From assembly GCF_005221385.1 (NCBI RefSeq), contig NZ_CP039904.1, forward strand, positions 1,647,501-1,711,500: a stretch of DNA of 64,000 nucleotides. Direction: 5' to 3'. Of this stretch, positions 1-8,251 are shown piece by piece (the first letter of the stretch is position 1; each line of letters starts with the position of its first letter). Both the position numbers and the translations under genes were made by a program. The notes under the pieces were generated by a model, which saw only the letters and a list, made by a program, of their open reading frames with translations, was not told the origin of the DNA and did no database searches. This stretch comes from Agrobacterium tumefaciens. Lineage in GTDB: Bacteria > Pseudomonadota > Alphaproteobacteria > Rhizobiales > Rhizobiaceae.

Positions 1-1462
1 CAGTTTCGAGGCGGGTCGCCTGTGTAGCGAGCGCGGCTGCGGTTGGATAGCTGAAAAGGTCGTTGAAACGCAGCTCTATGCCGTGATTGCTGAGCAGACG
101 TCCGATGATGCGGGTGGCGATCAGCGAATGACCGCCAAAATCGAAGAAATCGTCGTCCGGCCCCATATCAGGTGAGGCAAGCGCCTCGCGGAATTCGGTG
201 AGGATGGTCGCGGTGGTGGCGTCATCGCCAAGGCCGGTGGATAGGCGAGCCGCCTGCTCCGGGGTTGCGGAGGCATTTTGAGGTACGATGGCGGAAAAAT
301 CTGCGCCGCCTTCGAGATGGCTGACGAAACGCTCCAGCAGGAAGGCCGTCGCATGCGGCGACATTTCCTTACCGCCGGTCAGTTCGAGACGGATGTCACC
401 GGCGGCTGTCGGACCGGCGGCAAGCGTCAGGCCGAGACCGGATTGCAGGGAGGGCAGGAGCAGGGGTTCGAACTGGAGGCCATGCTCCGATACGGGCTGA
501 ACGGGTGCCGCCAGCGCATGAAGTGTGAAGGTGGCGGGCTCGTCATCATTGTCGTTTCGCTGTTCCAGTCCCGCCAGTACGGCTTTTTCAGCCTGTTCTG
601 GCGATTGGTGACGCGAGATCGATATCCGTGATGCAGCCTCCGCTGAAGGTGGTGTGGGGGCGTCGGGGTGCAGGCGGAGCATCACGGTTTCCGGACCGTC
701 GCTCGCGGCAAGGAACAGGGCGAAACGCGCACCGGCACGCGCCAGAAGCGCATTCGTCGCAGTAGAGCCGTTGAGGCCGAGCAGGGTGGCGGGAAGATCG
801 ACGCCGTGGCTGTGGCTTGCCGGCCTCTCCAGCCTGTTTTGCCGCAACGCCACGACGGCTGAGCCGGAGACCGGGCGCTGCAGCCAGCCGAGTGGAAGCG
901 GATTGATGCCACCATCTTCGAGCTTGCGAGCGGAAAGCGGCTTCGGTGTCTCACCGGCATAGGCGGCGGAAATGCCATCCAGCAATATCTTTGGCGAGAG
1001 AACTTCGCCAAGCAGGCCGTGGACCAGAAAGGCCAGCAGGATTTCCCCTTCATTCAACAGTACCACCGCCTGGAAGGACGGGTCGGTTTCGGCATCGAAG
1101 GGCCGTGCCTGAAGGTCGTGCAGAAGGGCGAGGGCTTCTGCTGATGATGGCACCTGCAGCAATTGCACATCGGATGCGGACAGGGTTTCGATATTTTTTG
1201 AAAGGGCGCCTTCCTCTCCGAAGGCAAAGCGTGCGCGAAGCTCGGGCCAGGCCTCGCAAATCGTCTTCAGCGCTGCGGTCAGGCGCAACAGGTCGCATTC
1301 TTCGCCGATGCGGTAGGCGAGAAGATGCCGGAAGACCTGATCGGGATCCTGAAACTGCTTAAACCAGATCCGCTCTTCGTATTGGCTCGGCGGTGCTGCG
1401 TCGCCTCTGTCAAAGCTTTCTTCGATGCGACGTGCGAGCATACGCGTATTGTCTGCGGCCAT
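1..1462 (-). CDS. Non-ribosomal peptide synthetase, N-terminal part (condensation-like domain plus carrier domain), runs off window
   Basis: The frame is open from an ATG at 1462 to the window edge (about 487 codons). An AAGGAG lies 6 nt before the ATG. Residues about 22-400 resemble a condensation domain. The N-terminal part carries EERIWFKQF and a leucine-rich helix ending WPELRARF. The HHxxxDG active-site motif is replaced by HGLLGEV at residues 148-154, so the second, catalytic His is absent. Residues about 430-487 form a peptidyl carrier domain with DDFFDFGGHSL; Ser446 (codon 127-125) is the expected phosphopantetheine site. There is no adenylation domain between them. The protein lies 75 bp downstream of a stand-alone carrier gene and a siderophore-interacting protein gene on the same strand, so siderophore assembly is the likely role. 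The product cannot be named. Domains beyond the carrier lie outside the window. Confidence 0.85.
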   Translation of the reverse strand, partial: MAADNTRMLARRIEESFDRGDAAPPSQYEERIWFKQFQDPDQVFRHLLAYRIGEECDLLRLTAALKTICEAWPELRARFAFGEEGALSKNIETLSASDVQLLQVPSSAEALALLHDLQARPFDAETDPSFQAVVLLNEGEILLAFLVHGLLGEVLSPKILLDGISAAYAGETPKPLSARKLEDGGINPLPLGWLQRPVSGSAVVALRQNRLERPASHSHGVDLPATLLGLNGSTATNALLARAGARFALFLAASDGPETVMLRLHPDAPTPPSAEAASRISISRHQSPEQAEKAVLAGLEQRNDNDDEPATFTLHALAAPVQPVSEHGLQFEPLLLPSLQSGLGLTLAAGPTAAGDIRLELTGGKEMSPHATAFLLERFVSHLEGGADFSAIVPQNASATPEQAARLSTGLGDDATTATILTEFREALASPDMGPDDDFFDFGGHSLIATRIIGRLLSNHGIELRFNDLFSYPTAAALATQATRLET

Positions 1463-1537
1463 GGTCCTCTCCTTGGACATGTTCTGGGAAATGTTCAGGG
1501 ACATCGCGCCGGGCGCGAAAAATCCTGTTGGCGGGGA

Positions 1538-1816
1538 TCAGCCTTCCACGCGCACCCGTTCGATCAACGCCTGCCAGGCGGCAAGCGTGGGCTGCCGGGC
1601 CAGGTCGTCATAGTCGAGACGCGTTCCGGCAAGCTGCGAAAGCGGCGGGATGAGGCGCATGAGGGCAAGCGAATGAAGCCCATGACCGAACAGGTTGTCC
1701 CCCGGTTCGATATCGCGCACCTCATCCTCCAGAACTCTGGCAAGAAGGGCCTTGAGGTCCGTCAGCATCGTTCCCGCCTCCCGCATCACACTCGACGTGA
1801 TTGCCGGTTCATTCAT
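1538..1816 (-). CDS. Stand-alone acyl/aryl carrier protein (phosphopantetheine-binding)
   Basis: This 92-residue protein is the size of a free carrier domain. The attachment motif around residues 43-50 reads FGHGLHSL, with Ser49 as the likely phosphopantetheine-bearing residue. Most carriers have Asp before that Ser (GLDSL or GGHSL); here it is His. The fold resembles aryl carrier proteins of catechol siderophore systems, which accept an aryl acid from a separate adenylation enzyme, but the loaded group cannot be read from this sequence. Its ATG overlaps the end of the siderophore-interacting gene by 8 nt (ATGAATGA), which suggests translational coupling. The NRPS gene follows 75 bp downstream. 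Confidence 0.8.
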   Translation of the reverse strand: MNEPAITSSVMREAGTMLTDLKALLARVLEDEVRDIEPGDNLFGHGLHSLALMRLIPPLSQLAGTRLDYDDLARQPTLAAWQALIERVRVEG

Positions 1817-2648
1817 CGAAATGATCGTGCACGCCGCTGGCGCCCCGCCGCCAGTAACCGGAGGCGCGTGTCCATTTGGGGTTTGCGCCGAATTCTTCGA
1901 TCAGGAGGGCGCGAATCTCCTTTGCGGTCTTCGATTCGCAGGCAACCCAGCTGAAGAAATCGCCCTTCGGCAGATCGAGCTTGCGCAGCGCGCCCGTCAA
2001 TGCGTCGTGATCGGTTCCGCTTGTGGTGTTTTGCGTCACCCAGACGATCGAAGCGTCAGCCTTGGTGGCGATGTCCAGGCGGTCCGCATCCGTCTCGACC
2101 TCGATCAGCGCCACGGCCCGTGTGCCTTCAGGCATTTCTTCAAGCCGTCGGGCCAGCGCAGGAAGGCCGGTATCGTCGGCGATCAGCAGATGCCAGTCAT
2201 AGGTGAAGGGAACGGTGAAAGAGCCGCGTGGACCGGCAATCCACGCCCTGTCGCCCACTTTGGCGGCTTTTGCTCAGTTGCTGGCGGGGCCGTCATGATG
2301 GGTGGCGAAATCGATGGCGAGTTCGCCCTTTTCGGCATCGAAGCTGCGCGGCGTATAATCGCGCGCTAGCGGGCGCGGCGCGCCTTCCGGGAATTCAAGG
2401 CCGTTCGGGCCGATCACCGGCAGGTTCGGCTCGGTTTGGCCGGGAAGCGGGAAGAACATCTTGACGTGGTCGTCAAAACCGAAGCTGGCAAAACCCTCCA
2501 GTTCCGGTCCGGTGAGGACGATGCGCACCATGGACCGGCTGAGCTGTTCCACCCGCGCAACATCGAGGCAGCGCAGCTTGACGGCGTGGCGATGACGTTT
2601 CGGAGTACGGTCCGGAACGGCGGTTTCAATGCTGTCGGTTATGCTCAT
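1809..2648 (-). pseudogene. Siderophore-interacting protein (FAD-binding ferric-siderophore reductase), interrupted by an in-frame TGA
   Basis: The reading frame encodes a 279-codon ViuB/YqjH-type protein, normally a cytoplasmic flavoprotein that reduces ferric siderophores to release iron. The FAD-binding half (residues about 25-124) contains ARDYTPRSFD, matching the RxYT/SxR flavin motif. The C-terminal NAD(P)H-type half (about 131-279) begins VGDRAWIAGPRGSF. The two halves are in the same frame. They are separated only by one TGA at 2276-2274 (codon 125), directly after GPASN, where the family usually has Trp (GPAxxWA), so a TGG to TGA change is the simplest explanation. It could also be a sequencing error. 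A restart at GTG 2258 has no visible ribosome site. The gene is upstream of, and overlaps, the carrier-protein gene. Confidence 0.82.
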
Positions 2649-2839
2649 GCTGTTGTCTTTCGTGGGATGTTGCCGACGGGTTCGGCTGTCTCGCTGTCCC
2701 GGATCGGCGTGCGGGATGATCGCTAATCGGAAGTGTTATCCGGCGCGATAATCCGGCATCGTTGCGTCAAGATGTGCAAACCATAACAGGCGCTTCCGGC
2801 TGTCGCAATATAACTTTACATAAAAACTCAAGTTTATAG

Positions 2840-2862
2840 CCGGCGCATGAAGTACGCGCCGG
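2840..2862. terminator. Possible hairpin after the Fe-chelate ABC operon
   Basis: A 7-bp GC-only inverted repeat (CCGGCGC / GCGCCGG, 9-nt loop) lies 22 bp past the stop of the binding-protein gene. Read on the minus strand it is followed by an AT-rich stretch but not by an immediate T run, so termination is uncertain. The rest of 2649-2883 probably holds the promoter for the siderophore-interacting/carrier/NRPS operon. No convincing Fur, Irr or RirA box was recognised. Confidence 0.35.
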
Positions 2863-2883
2863 TATTCGCCGTTTTCGAGAAAA

Positions 2884-3837
2884 TCAGGGGCGGGCCGCCC
2901 AGCCTTCCACCGCGTCCAGCGTGTGCAGGGCGCTGGGAATGGAAGGCGTCGTGACCCTGGTGGAATCGAGGAACACGATCCTGCCTTCGCGGGCCGGTTT
3001 CACGAAACGTTCCCAGCCGGGAATGATCTTTTCCAGTGCCGCGCGCGTTCCGGCCTCACCCCGCGCAGGGCTCGTATAGCTGTTCATCACCACCAGCAGA
3101 TCAGGATTGAGCTTGCCGAAAGCCTCGGCACTCAGCGGCATGGTGAGGGTGGAGCCAAGTCCGCCGGAAGAGGCGGCGTTATCGATCTTTAACCGGGCAT
3201 AACCCAGATCCTCCAGTGCCTGCACCGCGCCGGACATGTCGCCAACCGCATTGATCTGATCGGTCAGCAGGATCGCCAGATAGGTCTTGCCTTTGACATC
3301 TTCGCCCAGCGTCTTTTTGACGGCGGCAAGTTTGGTGTCATAGGTCTTCCGGCGTTCGGCGAAAGCGTCGCTCCGTCCCACGAGACCGGCAAGGTTCTCC
3401 TCCACGCTGAAACCATAGGCATGGCCGGTGCTGACCTTTTGCAGATAGACGGGGGCGACGGTGGAAAGCTGTTCGGCCTTGCCGCCATCCATTTCCGTTG
3501 CCACGATCAGATCCGGTTGCAGCGCCCGCAGCTTTTCAAGATCAATCTGGCCGACAGCGCCAAAACCTTTGGGTTTCGTGCGGCCTTCACCAAGGACGGT
3601 ATCGATAAAATCGACGGCGGTGGCGAATTTGCCGTCGCTATTGCGGCCATAGGCGCCAACCACATTGGCGCCGAGATCCATCAGCGGCACGCCCAGGAGC
3701 GGCTCATGCATGACGACGATGCGTTGCGGCTTTTCCGGAACGGAGACAGTGCGGCCGGCGGCATCGGTCACGCTGCGCTCGGCCGCAAGGCTCGTTCCAG
3801 CGGCCAGAAAGGCGGCGAGTAGGATGGCAATTCGCAT
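2884..3837 (-). CDS. Fe(III)-chelate/siderophore ABC transporter, periplasmic binding protein
   Basis: This 317-residue FecB/FhuD/BtuF-type (cluster A) binding protein has a signal peptide (MRIAILLAAFLAAGTSLAA) and no lipobox Cys. The N-terminal lobe begins VTDAAGRTVSVPEKPQRIVV, typical of this family. Further on come QPDLIVATE and a C-terminal lobe with NPDLLVVMN. The start at 3837 is chosen because an AAGGGA site precedes it and it gives a clean signal peptide; an ATG at 3864 overlaps the permease stop but adds nine polar residues. It is the last gene of a four-gene minus-strand operon (ATPase, two permeases, binding protein). The exact ligand is not evident. Confidence 0.9.
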   Translation of the reverse strand: MRIAILLAAFLAAGTSLAAERSVTDAAGRTVSVPEKPQRIVVMHEPLLGVPLMDLGANVVGAYGRNSDGKFATAVDFIDTVLGEGRTKPKGFGAVGQIDLEKLRALQPDLIVATEMDGGKAEQLSTVAPVYLQKVSTGHAYGFSVEENLAGLVGRSDAFAERRKTYDTKLAAVKKTLGEDVKGKTYLAILLTDQINAVGDMSGAVQALEDLGYARLKIDNAASSGGLGSTLTMPLSAEAFGKLNPDLLVVMNSYTSPARGEAGTRAALEKIIPGWERFVKPAREGRIVFLDSTRVTTPSIPSALHTLDAVEGWAARP

Positions 3838-3860
3838 GGCATTCCCTTTATTCAGTTCAT

Positions 3861-4925
3861 TCAATGGCTGTTGGTTCTGCGCAGCGCCTGCAGGCGCAGC
3901 GTGAGGATGAAAAGCGGCACGCCGATCAGCGTCAGTGCAAGGCCGATCGGCATCGGCGTATCAGCCACCAACCCGCGCGACAGCGTATCGGCGGTTACCA
4001 CCAATATGCCGCCGGTGAGCCCGGAGAGAAAAAGCCTGGCGCGGCCGACGGCGGGCGAAACGAAAGTGGCGAGATGCGGGGCTATGACGCCGAGAAAGGT
4101 GAGCGGGCCGACCGCGGTGACGGATGAGGCACTGAGGATGACCGCGAAAACGATGACGAGCGGGCGCGAATGCCTGATGGTTTCGCCAAGCGCCATGGCC
4201 ATCTCGTTGCCGAGATCGAAGACCGCAAGTGCCCGACCGAGCAGAAAGATGCCGGCGAGACTTGCGGCAAAGAGGGGCGCAAAAACGAGATTGGTGGACC
4301 AGCTTGCCTGAAACAGCGAACCCGCCATCCAGTCGGCCAGTGAAAGTGAAATTTCCGCCGGCGTGTAGAGCAAAAGCACGGAGGAGACGGATGAAAGGGC
4401 GGATTCTATCGCTATCCCCATCAGCAGAATGGCAAGTCCGCTGGAGCGTTCACGTCCAACGAGGGCGATCAGGAGGAAGGCCACTGCCAGACCGCCGCCG
4501 ACGGCCGCAAGCGCTACCATGGTTTTTGGCGCGGCCGGCACCAGCACCAGAAGCAGCATGATGGTGGTCATCGACCCCTGGCTCAGACCGAACAGGCCTG
4601 GATCGGCGAGAGGATTGCGGGCAACGGATTGTAGCATGGCGCCGGCCAATGCCACACTCCAGCCGGCCATGAAGCCGAGCAGAATGCGCGGCAGCCGCAC
4701 CGTCCACAGTGCATAGGCCTGATCGTCGCCCAGATGCCCGCCGGCAAGGCCGTGCAAAAGGTCGAATAAACCGGTTTCAGTATTGCCGAGGCTAACGGAT
4801 ATGGCGGCGAGCACCAGCGCCAATCCAATCAGCGCGAGGCCGGCCTTCAGATTGCCGATGCCGATTTGCAGGCGGCTCGGCAGCCTGAGTACCGCTTTGC
4901 CGTCGGTGGCGAAATGCCGTTTCAT
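3861..4925 (-). CDS. FecCD-family Fe-chelate ABC transporter permease
   Basis: This is a 354-residue polytopic membrane protein of the FecCD/BtuC family, with about nine to ten hydrophobic segments. Family-typical stretches are VRLPRILLGFMAGWSVALAG, RNPLADPGLFG and GPLTFLGVIAPH. The start ATG at 4925 overlaps the stop of the upstream permease (ATGA), which indicates coupled translation; the open frame extends much further upstream but that extension is an out-of-frame shadow of the neighbour. It pairs with the other permease to form the membrane channel of the importer. The downstream binding-protein gene follows after 23 bp. Confidence 0.92.
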   Translation of the reverse strand: MKRHFATDGKAVLRLPSRLQIGIGNLKAGLALIGLALVLAAISVSLGNTETGLFDLLHGLAGGHLGDDQAYALWTVRLPRILLGFMAGWSVALAGAMLQSVARNPLADPGLFGLSQGSMTTIMLLLVLVPAAPKTMVALAAVGGGLAVAFLLIALVGRERSSGLAILLMGIAIESALSSVSSVLLLYTPAEISLSLADWMAGSLFQASWSTNLVFAPLFAASLAGIFLLGRALAVFDLGNEMAMALGETIRHSRPLVIVFAVILSASSVTAVGPLTFLGVIAPHLATFVSPAVGRARLFLSGLTGGILVVTADTLSRGLVADTPMPIGLALTLIGVPLFILTLRLQALRRTNSH

Positions 4926-5935
4926 GACAGCCCCCTCTGCGAAGGCGAAAGATAAAAGCGCTTGACGATGACGATGAAGACGAGGCCTCCGAGCAGATCC
5001 ATGAACAGCCCGGTATTGACCACATAAGGCGCAAACAGGGTCTGTGCGCCAAGATCGGCCAGCACGCAGAGTCCTGCGCCGACAAGAGCGGAAGCCGGTA
5101 GAGCGAGTGTGAAATTCACCCCCACCAGCGGTCGGATCATATGCGGCACAATGAGGCCGACGAAGCCAATCGGGCCACAGATCGCCACCGCCGAGCCCGA
5201 TGCCAGCATGGTGGCAAAAAGCGCGACCCGGGAAATACTTGTCACGTTCACACCGGCGGAGGCGGCTTTTTCCGCGCCCAGCAGAACGAGCGTCAGCGGC
5301 CGGGCGACCAACAACAATATCGCCAGCGCAATGGCTCCAATCCACCAGAAATCGATGAGCCGTGCGGCATAGACGTGGTTGATATTGCCGCCCACCCAGC
5401 TCAGAAATTCGCTGCGCCGTGTGGGGTTTGATAACAGCAGGGCATTGGTCACGCCGATCAGCAGCATCGAAACCAGGGCACCGGCGAGGATGAGCGACAG
5501 GCCGCGCGGATCGTTCGACCGACCGGCAAGACGGGCGACGAGGAAGCAGGCGCCAAAGCCGAGACCGGCGCCGACGAGTGCCGCTAATCCCTGCACCTCC
5601 GGAGAAAGATCGAACACCAGCGCGCCGGCAACCACAAAAAGCGTCGCGCCGGCATTCAGGCCCAGAGTGGAGGGCGAGGCGAGGGGATTGCGGACAAGCC
5701 CCTGTAGCACGCAGCCGCTGACGGCGGTGGTGGCGCCCACATAAATCGCAATCAGTAAGCGCGGGATCTGCTGATAGAGCAGCACCGACTGTTCATAGGT
5801 GTCGGCCTCACCGCGCCAGAGCGTCGTCGCGATCTCGGCAAGCGGCATATCGCCGGTCATAAGGAGCAGATTGACGGCGAGAATGGCGGCCAAGAGCAGC
5901 GCGGCGGCAAAAATCAGCATTACTTTCGAGGTCAT
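4922..5935 (-). CDS. FecCD-family Fe-chelate ABC transporter permease
   Basis: This 337-residue protein is the second FecCD-type permease. It has a hydrophobic N-terminus and many membrane segments. Conserved stretches are IPRLLIAIYVGATTAVSGC, RNPLASPSTLG and GPIGFVGLIVPH; the last resembles the cytoplasmic coupling region that contacts the ATPase. Its ATG overlaps the ATPase stop by 4 nt and its own stop overlaps the next permease start. These overlaps make the ATPase-permease-permease block a tightly coupled operon. The substrate is inferred to be a ferric chelate from the family and from the TonB-dependent receptor nearby. Confidence 0.92.
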   Translation of the reverse strand: MTSKVMLIFAAALLLAAILAVNLLLMTGDMPLAEIATTLWRGEADTYEQSVLLYQQIPRLLIAIYVGATTAVSGCVLQGLVRNPLASPSTLGLNAGATLFVVAGALVFDLSPEVQGLAALVGAGLGFGACFLVARLAGRSNDPRGLSLILAGALVSMLLIGVTNALLLSNPTRRSEFLSWVGGNINHVYAARLIDFWWIGAIALAILLLVARPLTLVLLGAEKAASAGVNVTSISRVALFATMLASGSAVAICGPIGFVGLIVPHMIRPLVGVNFTLALPASALVGAGLCVLADLGAQTLFAPYVVNTGLFMDLLGGLVFIVIVKRFYLSPSQRGLS

Positions 5936-6723
5936 GCCGGGATGGCCTGTTCCTGCCGTTCCAGCCGGGGCAGGCAGATGAGCCGTCCCTGACGGGAGAA
6001 GATATCGGCTTCGAGATCGAAGACCTCGGCGACATTTTCAGGGGTGACCGTTTTTTCAACGGGCCCTGACGCCAGAACCCGTCCGGCTTTCAGCATGATG
6101 ACATCGTCAGCGAAAGTGGAGGCGAGGTTGAGATCGTGCAGCACGACGATAACGGTTTTGCCGTGCCTGTCGGTCAATTCGCGCACGAGGCCGAGAACGG
6201 CATATTGATACTTCATGTCGAGATGGTTGACCGGTTCGTCCATCAGGATCACGTCGGTATCCTGCGCCAGCACCATGGCGATGAAGGCGCGCTGGCGCTG
6301 GCCGCCGGACAGCGTGTTGACCTGTGCTTTCGCCTTGTCTTCCAGCCCGACGGTCCTCAGCGCCTCGGCAAAAAGCGCCCGGTCGCGTTCAGTCGGGCCG
6401 CCTGCAAGACCGTATCGCGCATAACCGGCGAGCTCGATCAGCTCGCCAAGCGTCATATAGTCAGGGCAATGGCATTCCTGCGGCAGATAGGCGATACGGC
6501 GGGCGAGTTCCCGGCGTCCGATTTCGCTGATCGAACGCTCGCCAAGCCTTATTTTGCCTGATGACAAAGGCAGGAAACCCATGATGGTTTTCAACAGCGT
6601 CGACTTGCCGCAGCCATTCGGGCCGACCAGCGCCGTCACCCGCCCGGCTTGGAAACGGGCAGACAGTCCCTTCAAGACGGGGACGTGTCCGTAGCTGGCG
6701 TGAAGGTCTGTCGCATCAAGCAC
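5932..6723 (-). CDS. Fe-chelate ABC transporter ATPase (FepC/FhuC type)
   Basis: This 263-residue nucleotide-binding subunit has Walker A GPNGCGKST, Q-loop YLPQECHCPD, signature LSGGQRQRA, Walker B VILMDEP and the switch His in VVLHDLN. The start is set by the ribosome site: AGGAG lies 9 nt before a GTG at 6723. The alternative TTG at 6732 directly abuts AGGAG and would leave no spacing. It is the first gene of the importer operon, divergent from the monooxygenase gene at 6947, so both are probably expressed from the 6724-6946 region. Confidence 0.92.
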   Translation of the reverse strand: MLDATDLHASYGHVPVLKGLSARFQAGRVTALVGPNGCGKSTLLKTIMGFLPLSSGKIRLGERSISEIGRRELARRIAYLPQECHCPDYMTLGELIELAGYARYGLAGGPTERDRALFAEALRTVGLEDKAKAQVNTLSGGQRQRAFIAMVLAQDTDVILMDEPVNHLDMKYQYAVLGLVRELTDRHGKTVIVVLHDLNLASTFADDVIMLKAGRVLASGPVEKTVTPENVAEVFDLEADIFSRQGRLICLPRLERQEQAIPA

Positions 6724-6946
6724 CGGATACAACTCCTGTTATTCGTGCGGCCATGCGTCGAGACGCCGCACAGCCGTTATAAGCATTTGAAATTAAATAT
6801 CGATCTTGCGAAAAACGGGTCCCGTTCAGGCAAGCGCGACGCTCTGATCTTGAAGCGACACTAAACTATAGTAAAACTCTCCACAAATCGAAATTTGCCG
6901 ATTCAACCCGCGGATTTCTTGCCCGTTATTTCAATCGAGGTGCATC
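6724..6946. promoter_or_regulatory. Divergent promoter region between Fe-chelate importer and flavin monooxygenase
   Basis: This 223-bp spacer separates two divergent genes and becomes AT-rich between about 6780 and 6900. A short palindrome ACTATAGT sits near 6864-6871. No textbook -35/-10 pair or iron box could be assigned with confidence. The arrangement suggests shared control of uptake and of the monooxygenase, possibly by the IclR regulator downstream. Confidence 0.4.
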
Positions 6947-8248
6947 ATGTCAGTCGCAGCCAAGCTTCATGTCGGTATGTCGCTGGCCCCAACCTGGCTC
7001 AGTGGCGAGGCGTGGCGGCGCGCGGACAGCGATATAGGTGGGGTGTTTTCCAGCGATTATTTCGTCGATCTTGCCCAGCGCGCCGAGGCCGCATATGTGG
7101 ATTTCGTGTTTCGGCCTGATACGCTTTTTCTGCGTACCGAAGGGCTGGAGACCGGCGGCGGATTTGCCAGCATGGACCCGACCATGCTTCTCGCCGCAAT
7201 TGCCCGGGAGACCAGTCGCGTCGGCCTGTTATCCACCGTTTCGACGACCTTTTTGCCACCCTATGTGGTTGCTCGCCAGATTCAGTCGCTGAACTGGCTG
7301 AGCAACGGCCGGGCGGGGTGGAACATCGTGACTGCACTTGAAGGCCACGAAAATTTCGGCCTCAAGCAAATGCCGTCGCCGCAGGAGCGCTATGAACGCG
7401 CCGCCGAATTCACGCAGGTGGTGCGGCAGCTCTGGGCAAGTTTTCCGAACGAGGCGTTGAAGCTCGACAGGGAAAGCGGGCGGTTTGCCGATTCCTCGCT
7501 GGTGCGGCCGGTGGCTCATGAAGGGCCGCATTTCAGCGTCAAAGGCCCGCTCAACCTGCCGGCCCATGCCAGCCGCATTCCGCTGGTGCAGGCGGGCGCT
7601 TCTCCCGAGGGCCGTGATTTCGCCTCGTCGGTGGCGGATGCGGTTTTTGCCTCGACGCCGGATATGCAGGCGGCCATCGAACTCAGGGCGGATTTGCGCC
7701 GCCGGGCCGAGGGGCATGGCCGCAGGGCGGACGAGGTGAAGTTGATGCCGGGCCTCAGCCTCTATCTGGCGAGCAGCCGAAAGGAGGCGCTGGAACTCTT
7801 TGCGGAGACCCATGCGCGCGCCAACCGCGCCCGCGCCTTTGCCTCCATTCGCGATATGACGGGCCTTGATCTTTCGGAGTGGCCGCTCACGCGGATCGTC
7901 ACCGCTTCGGATCTGCCGCTGCCGCCTGAAACACCGAGAAGCCGCACCCATGCCAACCTTTTACGCCGGCTGATCGAACGGGAGACCCTGAGCGTCGCAG
8001 ACCTGCTGCAACGGCCGGAAGTGATGGGGTCTGGCCACTGGCAAATCATCGGCACCGTCGAGGATGCTTTTGAAACCATTCGGGAATGGGCGCAGGCCAG
8101 TGCGATAGACGGTTTTGTCGCGGTGCCCGGCGGGTCTGTCGCTTCGATGCGGCTGGTATTGGAGCAGCTGCTTCCCAAGCTTGGCGATGCCGGGCTTTTC
8201 CGCACCGGCTATTCCGGCCACACATTTGCGGACCATCTGGCCGAATAG
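6947..8248 (+). CDS. NtaA/SnaA/DszA-family FMN-dependent monooxygenase (luciferase-like)
   Basis: This 433-residue class C flavin monooxygenase of the bacterial luciferase-like superfamily has the family hallmark GRAGWNIVTALEGHENFG near residues 121-138. It also has ERYERAAEFTQVVRQLW and a C-terminal SGHWQIIGTVEDAFETI segment. Members use reduced FMN from a separate reductase to oxidise substrates such as nitrilotriacetate, EDTA, sulfones or alkanesulfonates. The substrate here is unknown. A GAGG site lies 6 nt before the ATG. The gene lies between a ferric-chelate ABC importer (divergent) and an IclR regulator plus TonB-dependent receptor, so an iron chelator or xenosiderophore is an attractive candidate substrate. 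That is inference. No flavin reductase gene is adjacent. Confidence 0.85.
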   Translation: MSVAAKLHVGMSLAPTWLSGEAWRRADSDIGGVFSSDYFVDLAQRAEAAYVDFVFRPDTLFLRTEGLETGGGFASMDPTMLLAAIARETSRVGLLSTVSTTFLPPYVVARQIQSLNWLSNGRAGWNIVTALEGHENFGLKQMPSPQERYERAAEFTQVVRQLWASFPNEALKLDRESGRFADSSLVRPVAHEGPHFSVKGPLNLPAHASRIPLVQAGASPEGRDFASSVADAVFASTPDMQAAIELRADLRRRAEGHGRRADEVKLMPGLSLYLASSRKEALELFAETHARANRARAFASIRDMTGLDLSEWPLTRIVTASDLPLPPETPRSRTHANLLRRLIERETLSVADLLQRPEVMGSGHWQIIGTVEDAFETIREWAQASAIDGFVAVPGGSVASMRLVLEQLLPKLGDAGLFRTGYSGHTFADHLAE

Positions 8249-8251
8249 GGT

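Noticed and set aside
1809..2648. Reading the siderophore-interacting region as two separate genes
   Set aside because: The halves are in the same frame and together match one known two-domain protein; the second half lacks a ribosome site and usual start.
2649..2883. Fur, Irr or RirA boxes in front of the siderophore operon
   Set aside because: No convincing match to the motifs I know could be read; stating one would be guesswork.
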